NCBI GenBank assembly: GCA_015492355.1
Contig: WGFF01000372.1
Span: 1-5,131, forward strand
Direction: 5' to 3'
Source: Deltaproteobacteria bacterium
GTDB lineage: Bacteria; Desulfobacterota; GWC2-55-46; S146-73
Length of the DNA: 5,131 nt
This document shows, piece by piece, positions 1 through 5,131 of this stretch. A model generated the notes under the pieces. The model was not told where the DNA came from and searched no databases. It saw nothing but the letters and a program-made list of their open reading frames with translations. Made by a program: the position numbers and the translations under genes. How positions within the stretch are numbered: the stretch's first letter is position 1; the number at the start of each line of letters is the position of its first letter.

Positions 1-1
1 A

Positions 2-53
2 GGGGAAAACACCTTTTTACCAGAAAAGGGCGATAGTCCGGAGGGTTTCCCCC
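2..53 (+). repeat. 52-bp palindromic repeat, left copy (inverted partner at 2438-2489)
   Basis: Read on the plus strand, this block matches the minus-strand reading of 2438-2489 at 47 of 52 positions without gaps; the differences are at 13, 23, 30, 37 and 49. Its ends are imperfect inverted copies of each other (GGGGAAAAC at 2-10 against GGTTTCCCC near 44-52), and an inner hairpin pairs CCTTTT (12-17) with AAAAGG (24-29). Substitutions between the copies mostly keep pairing: C or T at 13 both face G28, and T18 faces G23 here but A in the other copy. The core between them carries CGATAG followed by CCGGAGGG. The similarity stops after 53, and the left side is cut off by the window edge, so the element could be longer. 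It looks like a REP- or MITE-class element or an inverted terminal repeat; I do not recognise a named family. Confidence 0.85.
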
Positions 54-56
54 GGT

Positions 57-93
57 AAAAACGGGGGTTTCAGGGGGTAAGACCCCCTGAAGC
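57..93 (-). terminator. Hairpin terminator-like element after the hydratase-like gene
   Basis: On the minus strand, 11 nt past the stop codon at 105-107, bases 93-83 pair with 77-67. The stem has 11 pairs (one G-T), with five consecutive G-C pairs, and a 5-nt loop at 78-82. A run of five T residues follows at 61-57 on that strand, five bases after the stem, which is further than in a textbook intrinsic terminator. A second small hairpin (CCCCCG at 49-54 with CGGGGG at 62-67) overlaps its foot and would compete with it. Position and stem strength support transcription termination of the two-gene unit; the displaced T run keeps confidence moderate. Confidence 0.5.
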
Positions 94-104
94 AATATAG
101 ACAC

Positions 105-989
105 CTACCCTGGTTCTTCCCCGGTATGGAACCTCACATATACCTCCACCATCCCCTCAGGGCTCAATCCCCTGTATACAGCCCTTATAACCTTCTTTTT
201 CCCGGGTGGTACAAGCCCTGTGACACTGCCAAGGGAGATAAGGTCCCCTTTTTTAAGCCTCATACCCTCTTTTTTGAGGGAATCCCTCAGCCATATCACA
301 ACCCTGAGAGGGTCTCCCATGAGATTGCTCCCTCTGCCCCAGGTAAGGACACTGCCCTTTCCATCGAGTATCTCAACGGTAAAGTCCCTGAGTCTCCTCT
401 GCCATTCGGGAGTGGGGGTTACAGGTATCTCTCTACCCATGACCCCGAATCTCGCTCCTCCATTTACAGCCCTTATAGCCAAGCCATCTATCCTTGCACC
501 CTTTGAAAACATAAGATCAGGAAGCTCAATAAAGGGTATCACAGAATCTATAGCCCTGAGCACCTCCACAGGGGTTCTGGCATCGTTTATACCTTCATCA
601 CCTATCCTCACCAGGAGGTCTCCCTCCACCATCGGCCGTGCACCGAAGCGGGGATGGAGGATCGTGCCATTCTCAAGGAGCATACCCCTGAGGAGTACAC
701 CCCATACAGGCTCATCCATGTTGAAGCGCCTCTGGAGTGCAGGATTGGTAAGGGCAACCTTGTAACCGACAGGCTCTCCAAGCACCTTAGTTATGGAGTC
801 AATAAAATCCCTCCGCACAGACTCTACCCTGTCAGGAGAGAGGCTGAGGGAGGTTATCTCCTTTTTCTCAAGATACCTCTCTGCCAGAACTCTGCCTGTA
901 TCAGTATGGTTACTGCCAGAGGAGACACACGAGGGGGTAAAGAGAAGACACAGGACAAAGACCCCTGCATATACTATCCTTATCCTCAT
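105..989 (-). CDS. Predicted exported 2-keto-4-pentenoate hydratase / FAH-fold lipoprotein
   Basis: This 294-residue protein looks like the 2-hydroxypenta-2,4-dienoate hydratase (MhpD) branch of the fumarylacetoacetate hydrolase superfamily. Visible family signatures are GYKVALTN (75-82), Asp92 fifteen residues after Lys77, an acidic pair Glu122-x-Asp124 followed by Glu155 in PFIELPDL, VNGGARFG (175-182), and a C-terminal block around MGDPL (224-228), GDLISLGS (248-255) and a following G-L-V-P-P. Family enzymes use a Glu-x-Glu plus a distant Glu to bind Mg2+ or Mn2+; here the second is Asp. Unusually for this mostly cytosolic family, the N-terminus has basic residues, a hydrophobic stretch (5-17) and Cys21 in FTPSC, suggesting a lipoprotein, although -3 Thr and -2 Pro are poor lipobox residues. 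The ATG at 989 is chosen because it overlaps the upstream stop as ATGA and begins the signal sequence; an upstream extension would only read through the transporter gene. The substrate is unknown. Confidence 0.8.
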   Translation of the reverse strand: MRIRIVYAGVFVLCLLFTPSCVSSGSNHTDTGRVLAERYLEKKEITSLSLSPDRVESVRRDFIDSITKVLGEPVGYKVALTNPALQRRFNMDEPVWGVLLRGMLLENGTILHPRFGARPMVEGDLLVRIGDEGINDARTPVEVLRAIDSVIPFIELPDLMFSKGARIDGLAIRAVNGGARFGVMGREIPVTPTPEWQRRLRDFTVEILDGKGSVLTWGRGSNLMGDPLRVVIWLRDSLKKEGMRLKKGDLISLGSVTGLVPPGKKKVIRAVYRGLSPEGMVEVYVRFHTGEEPG

Positions 990-2404
990 AATCTGTATCC
1001 CATCCTCAAGAGTATATAGGCACATGCAAGTACAATATAGGCTATGAATGCGATGGAGAGTAACACCAGGGTTCCCCTCCCAGGGCTTGCCCATGCTGGT
1101 AGATGTTTCGGTAGATAGTAATGATTGAGCACTATGAGTGCCCCTGAAAAGATGCACGTCCCTATGAATCCTATGAGGGCACTCAGGAGTATAAGTGGTC
1201 CGGGTGCGGTAAAGAGCATCGTTACGGATGTTACAACCGTGAGTATGGCAAGGAATACATAATAGAGTGTCCTTACTGACACCCCCTTTGTGACAGGGAA
1301 GAGTGAGTGGAATATATCCGCCTGTATACGGCTTACAGCATCAACGGTTGCAAGCCATGTATCAGAGAGGAAGGCACAGGCAACGATGAGAAATATAACA
1401 GTACCTATACCACCCCAGTTGACCTCAAAGAACCTACTCTGTACCACTGCTATCTCGTAGCCCTGGGGTAGAATACCCTCTGGAAAGAGAAGGGCATAGG
1501 CAAGCAGACAGGTCATGAGTGTTGTAAATATATTCCCGAATATACCGATGCCACTGTCAACAAGGAGATACCTCTTCCATCTGACAAACCGCCTTCTGTT
1601 CTCCTCGTCGTCCATGGGAATGAACCCTGTATCAGGTATGACCTCGGGTCTTCCAGTGACAGGTCCTGTAATCCTGCCTATGTATGCCGACATCCCTATT
1701 CCCTTTTCCCTGAGCCAGTAGGAGTAAAAGAGTGTCCAGAATCCACCAAGCCCTGCAAAGGTCACTGCTGTCAGGAGTTTTGTTGCATCCGATGGGTCCC
1801 ACATCCTTGGCATAGGTCCCACAGATCCAAACAGTCCCCTTACAAACTCGGGTAGATACCCGACCACCCTCTCCTCAGAACACGCCCATACAAGACCCAC
1901 CACCGTCACTATAGCCACGACCTTCATGAACCTCTCTATAAGAGTGTATACCACCCTGCTAAAAAGTATGGCAGAAAGGAATATACCCATGGAGACGTAT
2001 GCCCAGAAGAGTGTCCTTCCCCTCTGGGTGAATGATGCAGGAAAGCCCGTAAGTTCGGCAAGTGCAGTGCCACCTGCTGATGCAAAGGCTCCAAACCAGA
2101 GAAACGACAGGGTCATGAGAAGCCACAGTATGATGGCAAATACCCTGTTGAGCCTTATGAATCCCTGAAAGATACTCTCCCCGGTTGCAACGGTATAATA
2201 GCCGATGGAATAGGTTACCGGGTACTGGAGAAGACATGCAGGAAGGAGAAGGAATAGAAAGGTAAGGCCATACTTGGCTATGATGTAGGGCCACCATATT
2301 AGTTCCCCGCTTCCCTGAGCCAGTGCCATCCAGATGATACCCGGACCGAGCATCGCAAGCATACCACCAGGCGCAGGGACATCCCTTTTTCTGTACCTTT
2401 CCAT
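986..2404 (-). CDS. Nramp-superfamily-like membrane transporter lacking the metal-site motifs
   Basis: This is a 472-residue polytopic inner-membrane protein with about eleven hydrophobic segments. The opening LGPGIIWMALAQGSGE (19-34) has the architecture of Nramp transmembrane helix 1 (GPG followed by a broken helix). However, the metal-binding DPGN tetrad is GSGE (31-34), and the region expected to carry the helix-6 MPH motif reads TFAGLGGFWTLFY (215-227). I therefore infer a LeuT-fold transporter related to Nramp but probably not a classical Mn/Fe carrier; the substrate is unknown. A hydrophilic loop rich in charge (about 251-278, with DDEENRRR) separates helices in the middle. I prefer the ATG at 2404 because MERYRKRD leads straight into the conserved segment. 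A TTG at 2428 would add eight residues; neither start has a well-spaced Shine-Dalgarno site. The stop overlaps the hydratase-like start by 4 nt, implying translational coupling. Confidence 0.8.
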   Translation of the reverse strand: MERYRKRDVPAPGGMLAMLGPGIIWMALAQGSGELIWWPYIIAKYGLTFLFLLLPACLLQYPVTYSIGYYTVATGESIFQGFIRLNRVFAIILWLLMTLSFLWFGAFASAGGTALAELTGFPASFTQRGRTLFWAYVSMGIFLSAILFSRVVYTLIERFMKVVAIVTVVGLVWACSEERVVGYLPEFVRGLFGSVGPMPRMWDPSDATKLLTAVTFAGLGGFWTLFYSYWLREKGIGMSAYIGRITGPVTGRPEVIPDTGFIPMDDEENRRRFVRWKRYLLVDSGIGIFGNIFTTLMTCLLAYALLFPEGILPQGYEIAVVQSRFFEVNWGGIGTVIFLIVACAFLSDTWLATVDAVSRIQADIFHSLFPVTKGVSVRTLYYVFLAILTVVTSVTMLFTAPGPLILLSALIGFIGTCIFSGALIVLNHYYLPKHLPAWASPGRGTLVLLSIAFIAYIVLACAYILLRMGYRL

Positions 2405-2437
2405 TCCAGGGTATCGGTGAGATGGCAAGGTTGTCGT

Positions 2438-2489
2438 GGGGAAAACCCTCCGGGCTATCGTCCTTTTTTGGTAAAAAAGTGTTTTCCCC
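2438..2489 (-). repeat. 52-bp palindromic repeat, right copy (inverted partner at 2-53)
   Basis: On the minus strand this is the second copy of the element at 2-53, with 47 of 52 bases identical. Here the outer arms are a perfect 9-bp inverted repeat (GGGGAAAAC at 2489-2481, GTTTTCCCC at 2446-2438). The inner part can form a hairpin of T-run and A-run around ACC. The copy ends 33 bp upstream of the chosen ATG of the transporter gene (9 bp before the alternative TTG at 2428), so it lies in the likely leader or promoter region. Its CCGGAGGG could resemble a Shine-Dalgarno sequence but sits 17 nt from the TTG, which is too far for normal use. Confidence 0.85.
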
Positions 2490-2494
2490 CTGCC

Positions 2495-2536
2495 CCCTTT
2501 CCCAAAAAACTTTAGATTAGAAGTTTTGGGGAAGGG
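2495..2536. repeat. Imperfect palindrome with 13-bp outer stem
   Basis: Bases 2495-2507 (CCCTTTCCCAAAA) pair with 2524-2536 (TTTTGGGGAAGGG) through 13 positions, with a single T-G wobble. After a two-base bulge (2508-2509) a further CTT/AAG pairing closes an 8-nt loop. It abuts the 52-bp repeat on one side and the 17-bp hairpin on the other, so it probably belongs to the same composite repetitive region. No T run follows the stem on either strand, so it does not look like a standard intrinsic terminator. Confidence 0.7.
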
Positions 2537-2540
2537 AGTT

Positions 2541-2576
2541 TGAGGGAAACCCCTTTTACAAAAGGGGTTTCCCTCA
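2541..2576. repeat. Perfect 17-bp inverted repeat (hairpin)
   Basis: Bases 2541-2557 (TGAGGGAAACCCCTTTT) are the exact reverse complement of 2560-2576, with only 2 nt between the arms, so the real loop would be about 4 nt. The stem contains GGG, AAA, CCCC and TTTT blocks, the same low-complexity vocabulary as the nearby 52-bp element. It is 138 bp downstream of the periplasmic-protein gene that stops at 2715 and could stop transcription coming from it, but no uridine tract follows on the minus strand. A structural role as a repetitive extragenic palindrome is equally possible. Confidence 0.75.
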
Positions 2577-2714
2577 GGATACAGGCAAATTTTAGTCCGA
2601 AAAAGATACCCATTACCTTGAATAATCCTGCCTGAATCGAATCGGTCTGGAAAACAATGGGCACAGGTTCAGCCCTCTGGCTATGGCTTCCCAACAGGGC
2701 TTTCCCGGTCCTTC
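2577..2714. other. Intergenic spacer without a recognisable gene
   Basis: This is the rest of the 310-bp gap between the periplasmic-protein gene and the transporter gene. I see no RNA gene, known riboswitch core or persuasive sigma-70 promoter. A weak 6-bp inverted repeat (AGCCCT at 2671-2676, AGGGCT at 2696-2701) lies just after the upstream stop codon and has no T run. A 60-codon open frame from a TTG at 2694 runs into the palindromes and is not credible as a gene. Confidence 0.5.
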
Positions 2715-3329
2715 TTACCAGTACTCAATCGATCCGTCCACAACCGATATCGCCTTGAAGAGCCATCTTTTGTATTCCACCTCGCCCCTCAATGTCCTTG
2801 CCACATTCTCACTGTGTATCATCTTTATCCTGTACGTTGCCCTCTTTACCTTCCCGTTGATATCAGGGGCTGTGGACTTATCCCTGTAGTTGACCCCAAC
2901 TGTCACAACCGCATTTATGCGCTCCACAATATCCTTAAGTGGCTGGGAGGGATTCTCTGTATCGACCACCATCTCTATATCAACTATCCTGTAGTCAGAA
3001 TCCCTCGGGAAGATGAACTTCTCCGACCACTCTCCAGTGAGGTCGGTGGTGAAGGGAGCCTGTTCAAAGGACTCCTTCTGCTCCTTGTAGAGTTCTTCCA
3101 GGAGGTCCTCCACATCGTCATGGCTCCTTTTGATTATAAGGAGCCTTCTTCTCTGTGAAGGTGCGTGATAGTCGAATACGGTCTTGAAGTCACCTGCCCT
3201 TATTGCGTCGATGTAGGTTATGATATCCCTGCGCACATCCTCTGTATCGTCCTTGAGATAGACGTACAGACCGGCACCTACTACTACCGTGCAGAGCACT
3301 ATCAATACAATCCAGTGTATCTTCTTCAT
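2715..3329 (-). CDS. Membrane-anchored periplasmic protein of unknown function, paired with cytochrome b
   Basis: This 204-residue protein has a short basic N-terminus, one hydrophobic helix (about 5-25) and a long soluble region, so it is probably anchored in the inner membrane with its bulk in the periplasm. There is no lipobox, CxxCH haem motif or Rieske cluster motif (CxH and CxxH); the only cysteine is Cys13, inside the helix. The segment around 31-63 (YIDAIRAGDFKTVFDYHAPS in its middle) followed by alternating strands recalls NTF2-like/SnoaL-type folds, which bind small molecules or partner proteins; this is a structural guess only. It starts 1 nt after the cytochrome b stop codon, with only a weak ribosome site (GAG) inside the upstream gene, which suggests coupled translation and a shared role, perhaps as an accessory or assembly subunit. 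I do not recognise the family. Confidence 0.8.
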   Translation of the reverse strand: MKKIHWIVLIVLCTVVVGAGLYVYLKDDTEDVRRDIITYIDAIRAGDFKTVFDYHAPSQRRRLLIIKRSHDDVEDLLEELYKEQKESFEQAPFTTDLTGEWSEKFIFPRDSDYRIVDIEMVVDTENPSQPLKDIVERINAVVTVGVNYRDKSTAPDINGKVKRATYRIKMIHSENVARTLRGEVEYKRWLFKAISVVDGSIEYW

Positions 3330-3330
3330 A

Positions 3331-4467
3331 TCAGTATATCTCTGTGGGATAGAACCAGTGTCCCATCATCCATGCGTTGTCATCGAGATTCGGCAGTTTA
3401 GTCCTGTCCTTGAAGTTATCAGGGGGCACACCCATCCTGAATCCCCTGTACAGATTATGACAACTATTGCACCCAAAGGTAGGTGAGTTGTAGGACCCGA
3501 GATAGATGAGCCCGAACAATATGGCAACGATAAGGGTTACAACAACTCCCCTGAACACAAGGGATAGTGTACCATTATGCCACAACCTTTTCCACAAGCT
3601 GTTAGTCTCTGTCTGGATAGTGCCAGGTTGCCTTTCCTTGAGATAGTACGGCAGGAAGGCAATGACAAAGAGGAGTATCACCGGCAGATAGATGGAGAGC
3701 AATTGTACAGGCAAGCCCTTAAAATAAAGGAATGGAAGGAGTATGAGGAGTGACCACCATTCTGGTGTGGGTATGTATTCACCCTCAAGGGGCAGTGGTA
3801 TTATGTCAGGGTCCTGCGATGGGATGGTCACGTATACAGAGAGTACAAAGAGTATCACTATAAATGGTATGGTAATGATGGTATGTCTTACCATGTATCT
3901 GAAGATACCACGCTTTCTGAGCCTGCTCAGGAAGTGATAATCCACGAGTACAAGGCAGATGAGCGGGAGTATGAGTATATGTATCACGAGATATCTCGGC
4001 AGGGTGAAGGTATCAAGGAAGAATCCCTTGAGCGTTGCCCCAACAACGGGTATCTCTCCAAAGTAGTTGGGTATCATCTCCATAAACCAGTATCCCTTCC
4101 ACTCCCATGGCAGTATCAGCCCAGTATATATTAAAAGAAAGATAGGCAGTATCAGCAGTACACCTGTTAGCCAGTATACCCTCTTTGCTGTGTTCATAAA
4201 ATCCTTTCTCAGTGTGGAGCGTACCGTATGGATTATGACAGCGAGGAATATGCAGAGCGCTATCCAGCGGTGAAGATTCCTTAGAAGGCTTCCCCCAGCC
4301 ACCTCGTTTGTAAGGTACTGAACACTCTTGTAGGCACCCTTGAGTGTAGGGTCATAGAACATGGTAAGGAATATACCTGTTCCGAGCTGGAGGATAAGCA
4401 TCAGGAATGCCAGTCCGCCAAAATAGTGGAGCCAGTTGTGGGACTGTGGTTTGATGGTATCTGACAT
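3331..4467 (-). CDS. b6f-type cytochrome b with fused C-terminal haem-c module
   Basis: This 378-residue quinol-oxidising subunit joins the cytochrome b6 part (helices about 14-37, 64-84, 97-119, 156-180) to a subunit IV-like part (about 194-214, 254-275, 305-324) in one chain. Haem ligands are His66/His80 and His163/His178. The 14 and 15 residue spacings are the b6f pattern, as mitochondrial-type bc1 has 14 in both. The Qo-site PEWY motif reads PEWW (235-238). After the last helix comes CNSCH (333-337), a c-type haem site that should face the periplasm; Met367 or Met368 in NAWMMGHWFYP could be the sixth ligand. The cysteine that holds the extra haem c(i) in b6f complexes (YCLGG) is replaced, the matching stretch here being HYFGG (14-18). 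The start has a good AGGAG 8 nt upstream. No Rieske gene adjoins it within the window. Confidence 0.92.
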   Translation of the reverse strand: MSDTIKPQSHNWLHYFGGLAFLMLILQLGTGIFLTMFYDPTLKGAYKSVQYLTNEVAGGSLLRNLHRWIALCIFLAVIIHTVRSTLRKDFMNTAKRVYWLTGVLLILPIFLLIYTGLILPWEWKGYWFMEMIPNYFGEIPVVGATLKGFFLDTFTLPRYLVIHILILPLICLVLVDYHFLSRLRKRGIFRYMVRHTIITIPFIVILFVLSVYVTIPSQDPDIIPLPLEGEYIPTPEWWSLLILLPFLYFKGLPVQLLSIYLPVILLFVIAFLPYYLKERQPGTIQTETNSLWKRLWHNGTLSLVFRGVVVTLIVAILFGLIYLGSYNSPTFGCNSCHNLYRGFRMGVPPDNFKDRTKLPNLDDNAWMMGHWFYPTEIY

Positions 4468-4475
4468 TACTGTCT

Positions 4476-4480
4476 CTCCT
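4476..4480 (-). promoter_or_regulatory. Ribosome binding site of the cytochrome b gene
   Basis: AGGAG on the minus strand lies 8 nt before the ATG at 4467-4465. This is good spacing and fixes that start, so cytochrome b is the first gene of its transcript. Confidence 0.75.
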
Positions 4481-4488
4481 GTATAAGG

Positions 4489-4516
4489 ATTTTAGCCTCG
4501 ACAATAGGTCAATCAA
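4489..4516 (-). promoter_or_regulatory. Candidate sigma-70-like promoter for the cytochrome b unit
   Basis: On the minus strand TTGATT (4516-4511) and TAAAAT (4494-4489) are separated by 16 bp, matching the sigma-70 consensus at 4 of 6 and 5 of 6 positions. A start near 4482 would leave a leader of about 15 nt holding the Shine-Dalgarno site. The -35 box overlaps the foot of the preceding terminator. Supported only by motif match and by the need for a promoter after a terminator. Confidence 0.35.
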
Positions 4517-4561
4517 AAATATCCCCATCTGTCTTTTTTGTGTTCAGATGGGGATATTTTT
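4515..4561 (-). terminator. Strong, possibly bidirectional intrinsic terminator
   Basis: Bases 4515-4531 pair perfectly with 4545-4561 to give a 17-bp stem with a 13-nt loop (4532-4544). The upper half holds CCCCATCTG/CAGATGGGG and the base is an A/T tract, so transcripts from either strand end in a T run. On the minus strand it begins 26 nt after the TPR gene stop codon, so it should separate that gene from the cytochrome b unit. Confidence 0.85.
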
Positions 4562-4587
4562 TTGATATTCGATTATATTGAGTCCTA

Positions 4588-5043
4588 TCAGAGGTCTTTC
4601 AGTTCCTCCATGAATTTATGAGGCATCGTCTGATGGGGCTCTATTGAGAGGGACTTTTCCCATGCCTTTTTTGCCTCTTCCTTCTTGCCAAGTCCCCTGT
4701 AGGCAAGACCGAGGAGGTTGTATGCCTCAAAATCCTTGTCATCTATCTCCACAACCCTGCTGAAGACCTTTACAGCCTCGTTCGGCTTGTTTATCTTGAG
4801 GTAGACTATACCGAGGTTGAAGAGTGTATTCGTATCATCTGGGTTGTACTTAAGGGCTTCCTTATATTCAGCAATAGCCTCGTCATACTTACCCTCGTCA
4901 TCGTATATATTGCCCTGTGTCTGATGCTCGTAGGATTTCTTAAGGTCCTCTTCAGTGGGCTCGTGCTTGGCTCCTGCATAGGTTATACCTGCACATACCA
5001 TCGTGATGACAGCCACCATCATAATCCTGGCCAAATACTTCAT
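4588..5043 (-). CDS. Secreted TPR-repeat protein
   Basis: This 151-residue protein has a signal peptide (basic start, hydrophobic 6-20, likely cleavage near YAGA at 22-25). It then carries three consecutive 34-residue tetratricopeptide repeats at about 36-69, 70-103 and 104-137, with the usual G/Y/A/P pattern, for example NLGIVYLK and NLLGLAYRGLG and terminal NPDD or EPH turns. TPRs are protein-interaction helices, so this is probably a small periplasmic scaffold or assembly helper; it has no catalytic motif. The ATG at 5043 is backed by a strong GGAGGT 6 nt upstream. It is separated from the cytochrome b unit by a terminator, so it is a neighbour on the same strand rather than an operon partner, though a role in periplasmic cytochrome assembly is conceivable. 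Confidence 0.9.
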   Translation of the reverse strand: MKYLARIMMVAVITMVCAGITYAGAKHEPTEEDLKKSYEHQTQGNIYDDEGKYDEAIAEYKEALKYNPDDTNTLFNLGIVYLKINKPNEAVKVFSRVVEIDDKDFEAYNLLGLAYRGLGKKEEAKKAWEKSLSIEPHQTMPHKFMEELKDL

Positions 5044-5049
5044 TTTGAT

Positions 5050-5055
5050 ACCTCC
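5050..5055 (-). promoter_or_regulatory. Ribosome binding site of the TPR gene
   Basis: GGAGGT on the minus strand lies 6 nt before the ATG, close to the ideal anti-16S match, and fixes the start codon. Confidence 0.85.
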
Positions 5056-5121
5056 AATTTTTTTTAAGGCTGGAAGTCTCCTCTCCCGTAGGCAGGAAAA
5101 ACTCCAATGTAAAGATAATTA

Positions 5122-5127
5122 ATTATA
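5122..5127 (-). promoter_or_regulatory. Possible -10 box upstream of the TPR gene
   Basis: A consensus TATAAT occurs on the minus strand 78 bp upstream of the TPR start. The matching -35 region would lie beyond the window end, and the surroundings are A/T rich, so a chance match is quite possible. Confidence 0.25.
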
Positions 5128-5131
5128 TCAA

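Noticed and set aside
126..1047. Several plus-strand open frames opposite the hydratase-like gene
   Set aside because: They are antisense shadows: low-complexity proline/serine-rich translations with no family features, opposite a frame with clear conserved motifs.
990..1157. Upstream extension of the hydratase-like reading frame by 56 codons
   Set aside because: It lies entirely inside the 3' end of the transporter gene in another frame. The ATG at 989 starts a signal sequence and forms the ATGA overlap, so the extension is an open-frame artefact.
2512..2694. 60-codon minus-strand open frame starting with TTG
   Set aside because: It has no ribosome site and its C-terminal half is a translation of the palindromes at 2512-2576, so it is repeat-derived noise.
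2671..2701. Inverted repeat just downstream of the periplasmic-protein gene, considered as a terminator
   Set aside because: Only 6 bp of stem around a 19-nt loop and no T run, so too weak to call.
2577..2714. Possible riboswitch ahead of the transporter
   Set aside because: I checked by eye for cobalamin, TPP, SAM and fluoride riboswitch core motifs and found none.
4481..4512. TTGACC and TTATAC as a promoter for cytochrome b
   Set aside because: The 20-bp spacer is too long and the implied start would fall inside the Shine-Dalgarno site; the TTGATT/TAAAAT pair fits better.

Overview
The window reads as bacterial DNA of moderate G+C in which every convincing gene lies on the minus strand, so transcription runs from high to low coordinates. 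A cytochrome b with a built-in c-type haem, a secreted TPR protein, an exported lipoprotein and heavy use of AGG and ATA codons suggest an anaerobic or microaerophilic, respiratory Gram-negative lineage. My best guess is Nitrospirota (Thermodesulfovibrionia-like) or a neighbouring phylum; this is an impression of protein style, not a database result.

Layout in transcription order (right to left). (1) 5043-4588 is a small secreted three-TPR protein with a strong Shine-Dalgarno site, ended by a 17-bp-stem hairpin terminator (4515-4561). (2) 4467-2715 is a two-gene unit with a 1-nt gap. It encodes a single-chain b6f-type cytochrome b (cytochrome b6 and subunit IV domains in one chain) ending in a CxxCH haem-c module, then a membrane-anchored periplasmic protein of unknown function. 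No Rieske protein is encoded in the window. (3) 2714-2405 holds no convincing gene but contains a dense array of G/C-run and A/T-run palindromes. (4) 2404-105 is a second two-gene unit with a 4-nt ATGA overlap. It encodes an Nramp-superfamily-like transporter that lacks the Nramp metal-site motifs, and a predicted exported lipoprotein of the 2-keto-4-pentenoate hydratase / fumarylacetoacetate hydrolase (FAH) fold.

The most notable structure is a 52-bp repeat present twice in inverted orientation, at 2-53 (+) and 2438-2489 (-), identical at 47 of 52 positions. The copies sit just outside the transporter-hydratase pair: one begins about 50 bp past the last stop codon, the other ends 33 bp before the first ATG. 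Each copy can itself fold (outer GGGGAAAAC/GTTTTCCCC arms, inner T-run/A-run hairpin). The pair may therefore be a repeat-bounded, possibly mobile or invertible cassette, or may simply sit between members of a dispersed palindromic repeat family.

Possible joint function, by inference: the transporter and the surface or periplasmic hydratase-like lipoprotein act on one small organic acid or related ligand, made as a stoichiometric pair through translational coupling. The cytochrome b unit belongs to a quinol-oxidising electron-transfer complex whose other subunits are encoded elsewhere.
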